DNA of 64,000 bases. Origin: an uncultured Lachnospiraceae bacterium. GTDB lineage: Bacteria; Bacillota; Clostridia; Lachnospirales; Lachnospiraceae. The DNA lies in the NCBI GenBank assembly GCA_910588875.1, contig CAJURT010000016.1, positions 1-64,000 of the forward strand. Direction: 5' to 3'. A program made the position numbers and the translations under genes. Below, piece by piece: positions 51,628 to 60,066 of this stretch; the first letter of the stretch is position 1, and the number at the start of each line of letters is the position of its first letter. The notes beneath the pieces were generated by a model. That model ran no database searches, was not told the origin of the DNA, and was given only the letters and a program-made list of their open reading frames with translations.

Positions 51628-52839
51628 TCAGTCAAGAAATGTCACTGCTTTATACGGGGTACGGTAATTATACGGCGAAATAATAATCCCTGTTGTGGAG
51701 TTGCTGGCATGGATTACCTGCCCGCCCCCTATGTAAAGCGCCACATGATTAATATAGTCGCCGCTGGCATAAAAAAGCAAATCTCCCGGCTGCGCCGCCC
51801 CGACGGCGATCTCCCGCCCGTTTGCTGCCTGATCCCTGGAACTGCGCCCGGTGGTAATCCCAAAATTAGCAAACACCCCCTGGGTAAAACCAGAGCAATC
51901 CGTTCCGTTTGTCAGGCTGGAACCGCCATATACATAAGGGTTCCCCAAAAACTGCTTGGCGTAAGCCACGATTGCCGTCCGGGTTGCCGAAACCACCGCC
52001 GTGGAACCCGCCCCCCCGTATGAACCTCCTCCAGGCCCCGGCACCGCCACGTTGCCCGGATCCTGGGTCAGGGCAGGGGCCGATGCCCGCTGGGAGTTGT
52101 CACTCACCTCGGGATTGGCGGCAATCAGCATCTCCGTGCCCCCGGAAGCGCCCGACCCTGCCTCTGCCTGCCGCGCCAGTTCCAGCGCTGCAATCGCGTT
52201 GGCGGCATCCTGCTTGCGCTGTGTCTCTTCCGCCAGCTTCAGGCGTTCTTCTTCCAGAGAGACTGCCTGGTCAAATTCCACCACGGTTTTTCCGTATTCC
52301 TTGGCCATGTAGCCCACCAGGTCCGCGTCTACCTCCACCTTATAGAAACTGCCTTCCTCCCCCTTCACCACATACCGGGCATCCAGGGGCAGCAATGTCA
52401 TCACCTTACTGTTGAAATCCGGCTGCTCCCTCAGGCGCAGATTATCCGTGGTGACTGTCACAAATTCCCGTCCAATCGACTGCGCCAGCTTCTCCGCTGC
52501 TTCCCCGGTAATGAAATACTGGGCCTTGATATAACCGGTCACGGTACCGGACTGGATCCGGTACCAGGTTCCGCCTTCCCCCTCCACAGTCTCCTGGATC
52601 GTGGCCGCACAGTTGTTATAAATCTTGCCTACAATCCGGCTTGAAGTATTGGCCTGCTCGCGGATATTCACATAATCCGTCACCTGGGACACCGCGATAT
52701 GGGAATAGTCCTCCTTGGCCGCCACAACCGCCACCGGATGCAGCGACTTCCCCACATCTGCATAAGCAGTGGTCCCTCCTGCCATGGCCATGCACAGGAA
52801 GCCTGCCATCAGTACCTTCCAATCTTTTCTCATCCGCAT
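51628..52839 (-). CDS. NlpC/P60 endopeptidase with SH3 domains, secreted
   Basis: The 403-residue protein has a signal peptide (1-27, ending TAYAD), two bacterial SH3 domains (about 45-115 and 125-190; VTDYVNIREQANTSSRIVG), an alanine-rich linker, and an NlpC/P60 domain. In that domain DCSGF near 313 supplies the catalytic Cys and DYINHVALYIGGGQVIHAS the His. It cleaves peptidoglycan stem peptides and acts at the cell wall. It lies 13 bases after the acyltransferase start and may be cotranscribed with it. Confidence 0.93.
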   Translation of the reverse strand: MRMRKDWKVLMAGFLCMAMAGGTTAYADVGKSLHPVAVVAAKEDYSHIAVSQVTDYVNIREQANTSSRIVGKIYNNCAATIQETVEGEGGTWYRIQSGTVTGYIKAQYFITGEAAEKLAQSIGREFVTVTTDNLRLREQPDFNSKVMTLLPLDARYVVKGEEGSFYKVEVDADLVGYMAKEYGKTVVEFDQAVSLEEERLKLAEETQRKQDAANAIAALELARQAEAGSGASGGTEMLIAANPEVSDNSQRASAPALTQDPGNVAVPGPGGGSYGGAGSTAVVSATRTAIVAYAKQFLGNPYVYGGSSLTNGTDCSGFTQGVFANFGITTGRSSRDQAANGREIAVGAAQPGDLLFYASGDYINHVALYIGGGQVIHASNSTTGIIISPYNYRTPYKAVTFLD

Positions 52840-52848
52840 CTGTCTCCC

Positions 52849-53844
52849 TTAGTATTTTGCCAGGTAATGTTCTGCACTTGTGACGGCGTTAGCCCCGTCC
52901 GCCACTGCCGTCACGATCTGCCTAAGCTGCTTTGCCCGCACATCCCCTGCCGCATATACGCCGGGGATACCCGTATCTCCCTTCTCATCTGCCCGGATAT
53001 AGCCATGTTCCAGTTCCAGAAGTTCTGCAAAAGCAGCGCTGTTGGGGGTAATCCCCACGGCGATAAATACCCCGTTCACCTCCAGCCGGGAAGCCTCCCC
53101 GGTCTTTACGTTTTTAAGGGCCAGGCCTTCTACCCGCTGCTCCCCCAAGATCCTTTCCACCACGGTGTCCCACACCACCGTCACATTGTCCAGCGCCGCC
53201 ACCCGTTCCTGCAAAGTCTTCGCCCCCCGCAGCTGATCCCTGCGGTGGATCAGATAGACATGGCTGCACATACGGGAAAGGAAAATGGCATCCTCCAACG
53301 CCACATCCCCGCCGCCAACCACGGCTGTCACCTTCTTTTTGAAAAATGCCCCGTCACAGGTGGCACAATAGCTGATCCCCTTTCCGGCCAGTTCTTCCTC
53401 TCCCGGCACCTCCAGCCTGCGGTGGGTTGCCCCGGAAGCAATAATCACCGTCTTTGCCAGGTACTCCCCCCGCTTGCCGGCCACCTTCTTCCACACCAGC
53501 CCCGGAAAATCTCTGCCTGTGCGCAGTTCTGCTGCCTGCAGTTCCTCCGTGTCCGGCAGGATTCCGTCCTCTCTTGCCACTAACTCTATCTTTTGTACCT
53601 CATCCTGGGCAAATTCTGCTTCCAGCTTCTCTGCATGCTGGCGGAATTTCATCCCCAGGTCAAACCCGTTGATCCCCGGCAAGCCCGGATAATTATCCAC
53701 CTCATACGTATTCAGCACCTGCCCGCCGCTCATCATCTCTTTCTCCAATACCAGCGTATCCAGCTTTGCCCTCTGGGCATAAATCGCCGCCGCCAGCCCG
53801 GCAGGCCCGGATCCAATAATAACCAAGTCATAGCTTTTTATCAT
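52849..53844 (-). CDS. trxB: Thioredoxin-disulfide reductase
   Basis: The start is set at 53844 (MIKSYDLVIIGSGPAGLAAA) after GGAG; the ORF extends to 53874. The 331-residue flavoprotein has the N-terminal FAD motif GSGPAGLAA, the redox-active CATC (SYCATCDGAFF), the NADPH motif GGGDVALEDA, and the C-terminal GVYAAGDVRAKQLRQ. It reduces thioredoxin with NADPH in the cytoplasm. It is upstream of the NlpC/P60 gene with a small gap. Confidence 0.95.
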   Translation of the reverse strand: MIKSYDLVIIGSGPAGLAAAIYAQRAKLDTLVLEKEMMSGGQVLNTYEVDNYPGLPGINGFDLGMKFRQHAEKLEAEFAQDEVQKIELVAREDGILPDTEELQAAELRTGRDFPGLVWKKVAGKRGEYLAKTVIIASGATHRRLEVPGEEELAGKGISYCATCDGAFFKKKVTAVVGGGDVALEDAIFLSRMCSHVYLIHRRDQLRGAKTLQERVAALDNVTVVWDTVVERILGEQRVEGLALKNVKTGEASRLEVNGVFIAVGITPNSAAFAELLELEHGYIRADEKGDTGIPGVYAAGDVRAKQLRQIVTAVADGANAVTSAEHYLAKY

Positions 53845-53986
53845 TCCCGTGCTCCATTTCCTGTCCAAAACCATGGCCTATTCCATGGCTTTCCTTTTTC
53901 GTGATAAGTATATCACATCTCTTTTTAAAGATACATACTCTTCTGAAAATCGTAATGGTTTTGTAAAATCTGTATAAACCGGACCT

Positions 53987-55318
53987 TCAAAATCCCGTTT
54001 CCTCCGTTTTTCCTGCCTTTGTCCTTCTCTGTAGTTCTTTTACCGCCCTCACTATCTGTCCTGCCAGCCTTCCTGCCGTCTCCCCTGCACTTTTTCCTGC
54101 CGCTTTCCCTGTGCTTTTTCTTACCGCTTTCCCTGTACTTTTTCCCGCTGCTTTCCCTGCACTTTTTCTTACCGCTTTCCCTGTACTTTTTCTTACCGCT
54201 TTCCCTGTGCCTTTTCCTGCCGCTTTCCCTTCGCTTTTTCCCGCCGCTTCCCCTTCGCTTTTTCCTGCCGCTTCCCCTTCGCTTTTTCCTGCCGCTTCCC
54301 CTACCGGCTTTCTTCCTTTTTCTTTTCTTACCTTTGCTTTTGCCGTGCCTCCCACAGCCTCCCTGCTGCCCTCCTCTGCCTCAGTTCTGCCAAGGAGCCC
54401 TTGTCCCGTGAGTTGGTTCTCCTCCGCAGGCAACAATGCCCCCTTTTCATCCGTCCGCAGGCAAACTTCCCCTTTAAACAGGCTTCCATCCCCTGTCAGC
54501 CGGTATAATTCTCCCTTCCATACCACCCACTGATTTTTCACCATGGCGCCGTCACTGCCAAGGAAGTACCATTTACCATCAGAACCCGTCTTCCAGTTTT
54601 CCGCCACCATCATGCCTGCTTCATCAAACCAATACCAGTCCTCCCCGTCCAGGTACCACTCATTGCGTACCGGCTCGCCTGTATTTCCCAGATAAAAGCG
54701 CCAGCCCCCATCCTCTTCCACCCAGCCGGATTTTTTCTCCGGCAAAGGCTTTGCCAGATTATAGTAGAGAGCAATTGTCTCCGCCTCCGCTCTGGCCAGC
54801 CGGTCCACATTCTCATCATCCAGCAGCCACTTTGTAATCGAGGTGTTCGTGTGGAACGAGTGTTCCAGGATCAGCCCAGGGGTCCCCACCGCCGTGGCTC
54901 CCCGCAGCACGCCATAATAATCCCCGTTCTTGCCGCGCCGGTGCTCAATCCTGGCCGGCTGTTTGGTGCCCAGCACACGTTCCACACACTGGGCAAGGGC
55001 CATTCCAATCCCGTCACTCCTTCCGTCAATCCCACAATACGCCGCCGGGTAATCCACCTTATCATCCACCCCTGCCCCGACTGCATTGGTATGGTCAGAA
55101 AGGAATAACGCACATCCCTCAGAGGCTGTACCGCGGCTGTAAAGCCCCCGGTCCTGGGCTTGCCCCGGGCGGGTGGTAACCACCTCCACCCCATACTCCT
55201 CCAGATACTTTTTCTGCAGCAGATGCAGTTTCCAGGTGAATTCCGATTCATAATACCGCTTGTCTGCGGGGCTTTGGTTGTATTTGCCATAATGGCCGGC
55301 ATCGATACAAATTTTCAT
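53987..55318 (-). CDS. N-acetylmuramoyl-L-alanine amidase with wall-binding repeats and basic repeat tail
   Basis: The start is set at 55318 (MKICIDAGHYG), with AAAGGA upstream. The 443-residue protein has an Amidase_3 domain (about 1-180: CIDAGHYGKYN, SDHTNAVG, LILEHSFHTN). Choline-binding-like aromatic repeats follow (about 195-280; GWVEEDGGWRFYL). The tail of about 80 residues consists of ten octapeptides GKAAGKST-like, very rich in Lys/Ala/Gly. There is no signal peptide, as in phage endolysins that need a holin. Phage or prophage origin is possible, but no phage genes adjoin it. Confidence 0.85.
   Translation of the reverse strand: MKICIDAGHYGKYNQSPADKRYYESEFTWKLHLLQKKYLEEYGVEVVTTRPGQAQDRGLYSRGTASEGCALFLSDHTNAVGAGVDDKVDYPAAYCGIDGRSDGIGMALAQCVERVLGTKQPARIEHRRGKNGDYYGVLRGATAVGTPGLILEHSFHTNTSITKWLLDDENVDRLARAEAETIALYYNLAKPLPEKKSGWVEEDGGWRFYLGNTGEPVRNEWYLDGEDWYWFDEAGMMVAENWKTGSDGKWYFLGSDGAMVKNQWVVWKGELYRLTGDGSLFKGEVCLRTDEKGALLPAEENQLTGQGLLGRTEAEEGSREAVGGTAKAKVRKEKGRKPVGEAAGKSEGEAAGKSEGEAAGKSEGKAAGKGTGKAVRKSTGKAVRKSAGKAAGKSTGKAVRKSTGKAAGKSAGETAGRLAGQIVRAVKELQRRTKAGKTEETGF
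54062..54301. repeat. 24-bp in-frame tandem repeat, ten copies
   Basis: Ten 24-base units encode the octapeptide G-(E/K)-A-(A/V)-(G/R)-K-S-(E/T/A) tail of the amidase; the first three are near identical. Confidence 0.85.
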
Positions 55319-55470
55319 AAGATTTGTCCTTTTTGTCCCTTTTCCTATACTTATGCCCCATTGGCAGAGATGGTTACCATTCCATGGCATTTTTAACTTC
55401 CCCTTTCCTCCCTCTCCGAAATATGATATACTACAACTACCACAAAACCAGGAAAAACACCTATGCAATT

Positions 55471-55641
55471 ATGAAGGTAAGGGGAGAATTGTTGAATCTG
55501 GATAAATATATTGATAAAGATATTTTGGAAAAATATGAATTCTATAACTATGGACATGCTTTGGAAATCCTTCATGATGCATTTCCGACAGAATGGAATG
55601 AATTGCAGGAATGCCTCCGGCCCGGCCACAGGTCAATCTAA
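55471..55641 (+). pseudogene. Remnant of a BglII-type restriction endonuclease
   Basis: The 56-residue reading frame contains LDKYIDKDILEKYEFYNYGHALEILHDAFPTEWNEL. This resembles the N-terminal helical start of BglII/BstYI-type restriction enzymes (KYEFYNYGHALEIL-like). It ends at 55641 without the catalytic core, and no methylase is adjacent. It is most likely a fragment left by loss of a restriction-modification system. Confidence 0.6.
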
Positions 55642-55699
55642 GTGCTTTCCGGGAAGAATAATAAACTAAAAATTTTAATATCAGACAGGAGATGATTGT

Positions 55700-56431
55700 A
55701 TGCCAAGAAAAACCGTCCTTGTAACCGGCGCCTCCCGGGGGATCGGGAAAGCCATTGCCGTAAAATTTGCCAAAAAAGGGTACAATGTGGTGATTAATTG
55801 CGCCCACAGGGAAGCAGAACTTCTCCAGGCACAAAAAGAAATCGAAAACTACCAGGTCTGCTGCACTGCCTTTTTGGGAGATATGGGCGACCTGGCTACC
55901 TGCGAAAGACTGTTCCAGCTGATCCGCAAACAATACGGCTCCCTGGATGTCCTGGTAAACAACGCCGGCATCGCCTATATCGGCCTGCTTCAGGACATGG
56001 CCGCCGGCGACTGGGAACGTATCCTCAACACAAACCTGACCTCCGTCTTCAACTGCTGTAAACTGGCAATCCCCATGATGCTGTCCGCAAAGCAGGGCAA
56101 GATCATCAATATTTCTTCTGTCTGGGGCAATGTCGGCGCCTCCTGTGAGGTTGCCTACTCTGCCACAAAGGGAGGAATCAACGCCTTTACCAAAGCCCTG
56201 GCCAAGGAACTTGCCCCCAGCAATATCCAGGTCAATGCCATCGCCTGCGGGGCAATCGATACGGAGATGAACCAGTGGATGGAAGAAGACGACCTCATCG
56301 GCCTGGTGGAAGATATCCCTACCGGACGCTTAGGGCGGGCGGAGGAGGTGGCTGACTTAGCCTATCACCTCGGATATAAAAATGCCTATCTCACCGGGCA
56401 GGTCATCGGCCTTGACGGTGGATGGATCTGA
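55700..56431 (+). CDS. SDR-family oxidoreductase, possible EF-P 5-aminopentanone reductase
   Basis: The 243-residue protein has TGASRGIG (NADP binding), NNAGIAY, Ser-rich NISSVWGNVGASCEV and catalytic YSATK. It ends with RAEEVADLAYHLGYKNAYLTGQVIGLDGG. It resembles FabG-like clostridial proteins annotated as elongation factor P 5-aminopentanone reductases (YmfI type). It is alone, convergent with greA. FabG-type fatty-acid reductase cannot be excluded. Confidence 0.8.
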   Translation: MPRKTVLVTGASRGIGKAIAVKFAKKGYNVVINCAHREAELLQAQKEIENYQVCCTAFLGDMGDLATCERLFQLIRKQYGSLDVLVNNAGIAYIGLLQDMAAGDWERILNTNLTSVFNCCKLAIPMMLSAKQGKIINISSVWGNVGASCEVAYSATKGGINAFTKALAKELAPSNIQVNAIACGAIDTEMNQWMEEDDLIGLVEDIPTGRLGRAEEVADLAYHLGYKNAYLTGQVIGLDGGWI

Positions 56432-56443
56432 TAAGACCGGCGG

Positions 56444-56944
56444 TCAAAACCGGCGGATCTGATCCTCCCCGTCATCTGTATTCTCAATCTTACGGACAAT
56501 CACATAATAGCTATAAGTGTCATTTGCCTTCACCAGCACCCGGTCACCCACCTTCCTGTGCAGGATGGCCCGGCCCAGGGGCGATTCCGTGCTGATCATA
56601 TTATGCATGGAATTCCCCCGGATGCTGGTGACCAGCTTGTACACTTCTTCCTCCCCGTCATCCTCCATATATAAAGTGACGGTATTGTTCAGCCCCACCT
56701 CATCCTCCCGGGATTCCTCCGAGATAATAACCGCATTCTTCAGCATGTTTTCCAGGTAACGGATACGGCTCTCATTCTGATTTTTTTCTCGCTTTGCCGC
56801 ATGGTATTCAAAATTCTCACTCAGATCCCCATGGGCACGTGCTTCCTTCACCGCCTCCAGGCATTCCTTACGGACAACCAGTTTGCGGTGTTCGATCTCC
56901 TCTTCAATCTTTTTCACATCACCTTTTGTCAATTTTTCTCTCAT
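56444..56944 (-). CDS. greA: Transcription elongation factor GreA/GreB
   Basis: The 166-residue protein has the GreA coiled-coil arm with the acidic tip region HGDLSENFEYHAAK and the C-terminal FKBP-like domain ending in AILHRKVGDRVLVKANDTYSYYVIVRKI. It rescues backtracked RNA polymerase by stimulating transcript cleavage. AAAGGTG precedes the start. It is single, between an SDR gene and a TRAP operon on the other strand. Confidence 0.92.
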   Translation of the reverse strand: MREKLTKGDVKKIEEEIEHRKLVVRKECLEAVKEARAHGDLSENFEYHAAKREKNQNESRIRYLENMLKNAVIISEESREDEVGLNNTVTLYMEDDGEEEVYKLVTSIRGNSMHNMISTESPLGRAILHRKVGDRVLVKANDTYSYYVIVRKIENTDDGEDQIRRF

Positions 56945-57165
56945 ATCCTTTTGCCTCCCCTACTCGTATCCGCCTCATCAGTATAACTTTTCCTCCCCGG
57001 GTTTTCAAGCCTTTTCTTCCTTCAGGCATCATATCCATTTTTTGGAAGAAAAATTATGGGAAATTTACAGATACTGTACAAGGAAACCATCACAGCACTC
57101 ACTGTACTCCCGGAATCTTTTCCGGATCCCGGAAGCACATCTGGAAAAGGAGGCATAAGCTGTCC

Positions 57166-58209
57166 ATGAAACCTTACAAAAAACGGGGCTGCCCCGCATA
57201 CATCCTTTTATTTGCACTGATCCTTATCCCCTCTGCCCTGATGCTGGGCGGCTGCAGTTATTCCCGGCAGCCCCGTATTGTCCGCATCGGCCACAACCAG
57301 TCCACCAGCCACCCGACTCACATCGCCCTGGCTGCTTTTCGGGACTATATCCATGAACACATGGAAGGCCGCTACCAGGTAGAAGTCTATCCCAGCGAAC
57401 TCTTAGGCTCCCAGACAGATATGGTACAGCTGACCCAGACCGGAGCCATCGACTATTGTATCGCCAGCAATGCCATACTGGAAACCTTCAGCAAAAATTA
57501 TGAGATTTTTAATCTTCCCTACCTGTTTGCCAGTGCGGATTCCTACCACCATGCCATGGATGACCCGGATATCACCGCCCCGATCTTTACTGCCACCCAA
57601 AAGGCCGGCTTTACCGCCGTGACCTGGCTCGACGCGGGCACCCGGAACTTTTATACGGTGAGTAAGCCCATCGAAAGCCCCGCGGACTTAAAAGGCCTGA
57701 AAATCCGCGTCCAGCAGTCCCCCACCAACATTGAAATGATGCGGCTTTTGGGCGGCTCAGCCACCCCCATGGGCTTTGGGGATGTCTACACTGCCTTGCA
57801 GTCCAACATCATTGACGGTGCGGAGAACAATGAGATGGCTCTGACCGACAACGGCCATGGCGATGTCTGCAAATACTATTCCTACGATATGCATCAGATG
57901 GTCCCTGACATCCTGATTGGGAACAATGCCTTCATCGAAAGCCTTCCGGAGGAAGACCGCATCATATTTGAGGAAGGCTACCGCCTCATCAATCAGGTAC
58001 AGCGGAAGGAATGGGTCAAAGCCGTGGATGCTGCCCGGGAAAAAGCAGCTGGCCAGCAAAAAGTACAGTTTTTGTACCCGGACCAGGAACCCTTTGTCCG
58101 GGCCTGTTTCCCGCTCCATCAATCTGTACTGCAAAACAATCCGGCTATCCGGCCCATTTACGATGCCATCCAGGAATACAATACCCGTTACCCGTCCGCC
58201 GCTGAATAG
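57166..58209 (+). CDS. dctP: TRAP transporter substrate-binding lipoprotein (DctP)
   Basis: The start is set at 57166 (MKPYKKRGCPAYILL); GGAGG lies 12 bases upstream. The 347-residue protein has a lipoprotein signal with LGGC (Cys30), then VRIGHNQSTSHPTHIAL and EVYPSELLGSQTDMVQLTQTGAIDY. The ligand motif is LKGLKIRVQQSPTNIEMMRLLGG with the conserved Arg. It binds an organic acid outside. It is coupled to dctQ (9-base gap). The substrate is not evident. Confidence 0.92.
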   Translation: MKPYKKRGCPAYILLFALILIPSALMLGGCSYSRQPRIVRIGHNQSTSHPTHIALAAFRDYIHEHMEGRYQVEVYPSELLGSQTDMVQLTQTGAIDYCIASNAILETFSKNYEIFNLPYLFASADSYHHAMDDPDITAPIFTATQKAGFTAVTWLDAGTRNFYTVSKPIESPADLKGLKIRVQQSPTNIEMMRLLGGSATPMGFGDVYTALQSNIIDGAENNEMALTDNGHGDVCKYYSYDMHQMVPDILIGNNAFIESLPEEDRIIFEEGYRLINQVQRKEWVKAVDAAREKAAGQQKVQFLYPDQEPFVRACFPLHQSVLQNNPAIRPIYDAIQEYNTRYPSAAE

Positions 58210-58218
58210 GAGGTACCT

Positions 58219-58746
58219 ATGAATTCTCTCAGAAAATTGCTAAACCAGATTTTAAATGTGTTGGCCGGAGGCAGCTTCCTGGCCATGGTCATTCTTACCT
58301 GCTGGCAGGTTCTGACCCGCTATGTCCTGAAAAATCCCTCCTCCTGGTCTGAGGAACTGGTCTCCTACCTCTTTGCCTGGATGGCGCTCCTTGGCGCATC
58401 CCTGGTTGCCGGTGAGCGCGGCCATATGAACATCCCTCTGCTTATGGATCACTTAAAGCCAAAGGCCAGAAAAGCCCTGGCAGTTTTTGCAGAGGTTGTG
58501 GCCTGCCTTTTTGCCGGGGTTATCCTGGTATTCGGCGGAATCCAGATCACCAGCCTGGCAATGGGGCAAATGACCTCCTCCTTAGGGGTTGCCATTGGCG
58601 TATTCTACCTTGTCCTTCCCATAAGCGGCATGTTAAATATCATCTATACGGTTTTAAACATTGTGGAAATCCTCACAGGCAAGATTTGCCTGGAGCCTGT
58701 TAATAAGACTGTTCAGGAAGCCCAAAAGGCCGGAAAGGAGGCTTAA
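58219..58746 (+). CDS. dctQ: TRAP transporter small permease (DctQ)
   Basis: The 175-residue protein has four membrane helices and the DctQ motif PSSWSEELVSYLFAWMALLGASLVAGERGHMNI. It follows dctP by 9 bases and precedes dctM by three. The arrangement DctP-DctQ-DctM is that of a complete TRAP system, here in the plus direction, in contrast to the one at 26471-29527. Confidence 0.93.
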   Translation: MNSLRKLLNQILNVLAGGSFLAMVILTCWQVLTRYVLKNPSSWSEELVSYLFAWMALLGASLVAGERGHMNIPLLMDHLKPKARKALAVFAEVVACLFAGVILVFGGIQITSLAMGQMTSSLGVAIGVFYLVLPISGMLNIIYTVLNIVEILTGKICLEPVNKTVQEAQKAGKEA

Positions 58747-58749
58747 TCC

Positions 58750-60051
58750 ATGGCTATCCAATCTTTACTGATCATCCTGGCCGTACTGGCCCTGCTCCTG
58801 ATTGCCGGAGTCCCGATCTCCTATTCCATCGGCATATCTTCATTAGCCGCCATCCTCCAGGTAGTGCCGCTGGATGTGTCTGTCCTGACCGCTTCCCAGC
58901 GGATATTTGTGGGGATGAGCAAATTCAGCCTTACTGCCATCCCGTTCTTCATCCTGGCCGGGAACCTGATGAACCAGGGCGGCATCGCCAAACGCCTGGT
59001 TGATTTTGTGCTGGCTGTCCTGGGAAAACTCCCCGGCGCCCTGCTGGTGACCAATGTGGGCGCCAATGCCCTCTTTGGTGCCATCTCCGGCTCTGCTTCT
59101 GCTGCTGCCGCAGCCGTAGGCAGCATGGTCCGGGAAGGGGAGGAGGAACAGGGCTATCCCCCCGCATTATGCGCCGCCACCAATGGCGCTTCTGCCCCCG
59201 CCGGACTGCTGATCCCGCCCTCCAATGCCCTGATTACCTATTCCCTGGTATCCGGAGGCACCTCCGTGGCTGCCCTGTTTTTAGCCGGATATCTCCCGGG
59301 TGTCATCTGGAGTGCCTGCTGCATCGCAGTGGCAGTAATAATCGCCCGGAAAAACGGCCACCGGGGGACTTCCGGAAGGTTTGACTGGAAAAATCTGCTC
59401 CATGCCACCCTGCGCGCCATCCCTGCCCTGTCCCTCATCGTCGTGGTCATCGGAGGCATCATTGCCGGGGTTTTTACTGCCACGGAAGGCTCCGCCATCG
59501 CCGTGGCCTATGCCCTTATCCTCAGTATCTGCTACCGCAGCCTTTCCTGGAAAAGCTTCTGGCGCATCGTAACCGACAGCGCAAAAATGAGCGGCATGAT
59601 TGTTTTTTTGATCGGTGTCTCCAACATTATGGGGTGGGTTATGGCCTTCACCCAGATCCCCCAGGCAATCTCGGCTGCCCTTTTAGGCTTTACCGACAGC
59701 CCGGTGATCATCCTGCTGGTCATGAATGTAATCCTGCTGGCAGCCGGGACCTTCATGGATGTGACCCCTGCCATCCTCATCTTCACCCCGCTGTTTTTAC
59801 CGGTAGTAAAGACCTTTGGCATGAGCCCCATCCAGTTTGGCCTGATCTTGGTCTACAACCTGTGCATCGGCAATATTACCCCGCCTGTGGGAAACACCTT
59901 GTTTGTGGCCATCAAAATCGGCCAAACCTCCCTGGCCAGGGTAATGCCCTATATGCTGATGTACTATGCTGCCATTCTGGCAGGGCTTTTGCTGGTCACT
60001 TACTTCCCTGCCATCAGCCTGGCCCTGCCCATGGCCGCCGGAATGATATAA
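58750..60051 (+). CDS. dctM: TRAP transporter large permease (DctM)
   Basis: The 433-residue protein is hydrophobic with about 12 helices. It has TAIPFFILAGNLMNQGGIAKRLVDF, GSASAAAAAVGSM, ATNGASAPAGLLIPPSN and NITPPVGNTLFVAIKI, all conserved in DctM. It forms the channel of the second TRAP system. A GC-rich inverted repeat follows at 60061-60079, overlapping the end of the convergent deacetylase gene. Confidence 0.94.
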   Translation: MAIQSLLIILAVLALLLIAGVPISYSIGISSLAAILQVVPLDVSVLTASQRIFVGMSKFSLTAIPFFILAGNLMNQGGIAKRLVDFVLAVLGKLPGALLVTNVGANALFGAISGSASAAAAAVGSMVREGEEEQGYPPALCAATNGASAPAGLLIPPSNALITYSLVSGGTSVAALFLAGYLPGVIWSACCIAVAVIIARKNGHRGTSGRFDWKNLLHATLRAIPALSLIVVVIGGIIAGVFTATEGSAIAVAYALILSICYRSLSWKSFWRIVTDSAKMSGMIVFLIGVSNIMGWVMAFTQIPQAISAALLGFTDSPVIILLVMNVILLAAGTFMDVTPAILIFTPLFLPVVKTFGMSPIQFGLILVYNLCIGNITPPVGNTLFVAIKIGQTSLARVMPYMLMYYAAILAGLLLVTYFPAISLALPMAAGMI

Positions 60052-60066
60052 CAGCTAAATGCCTCC

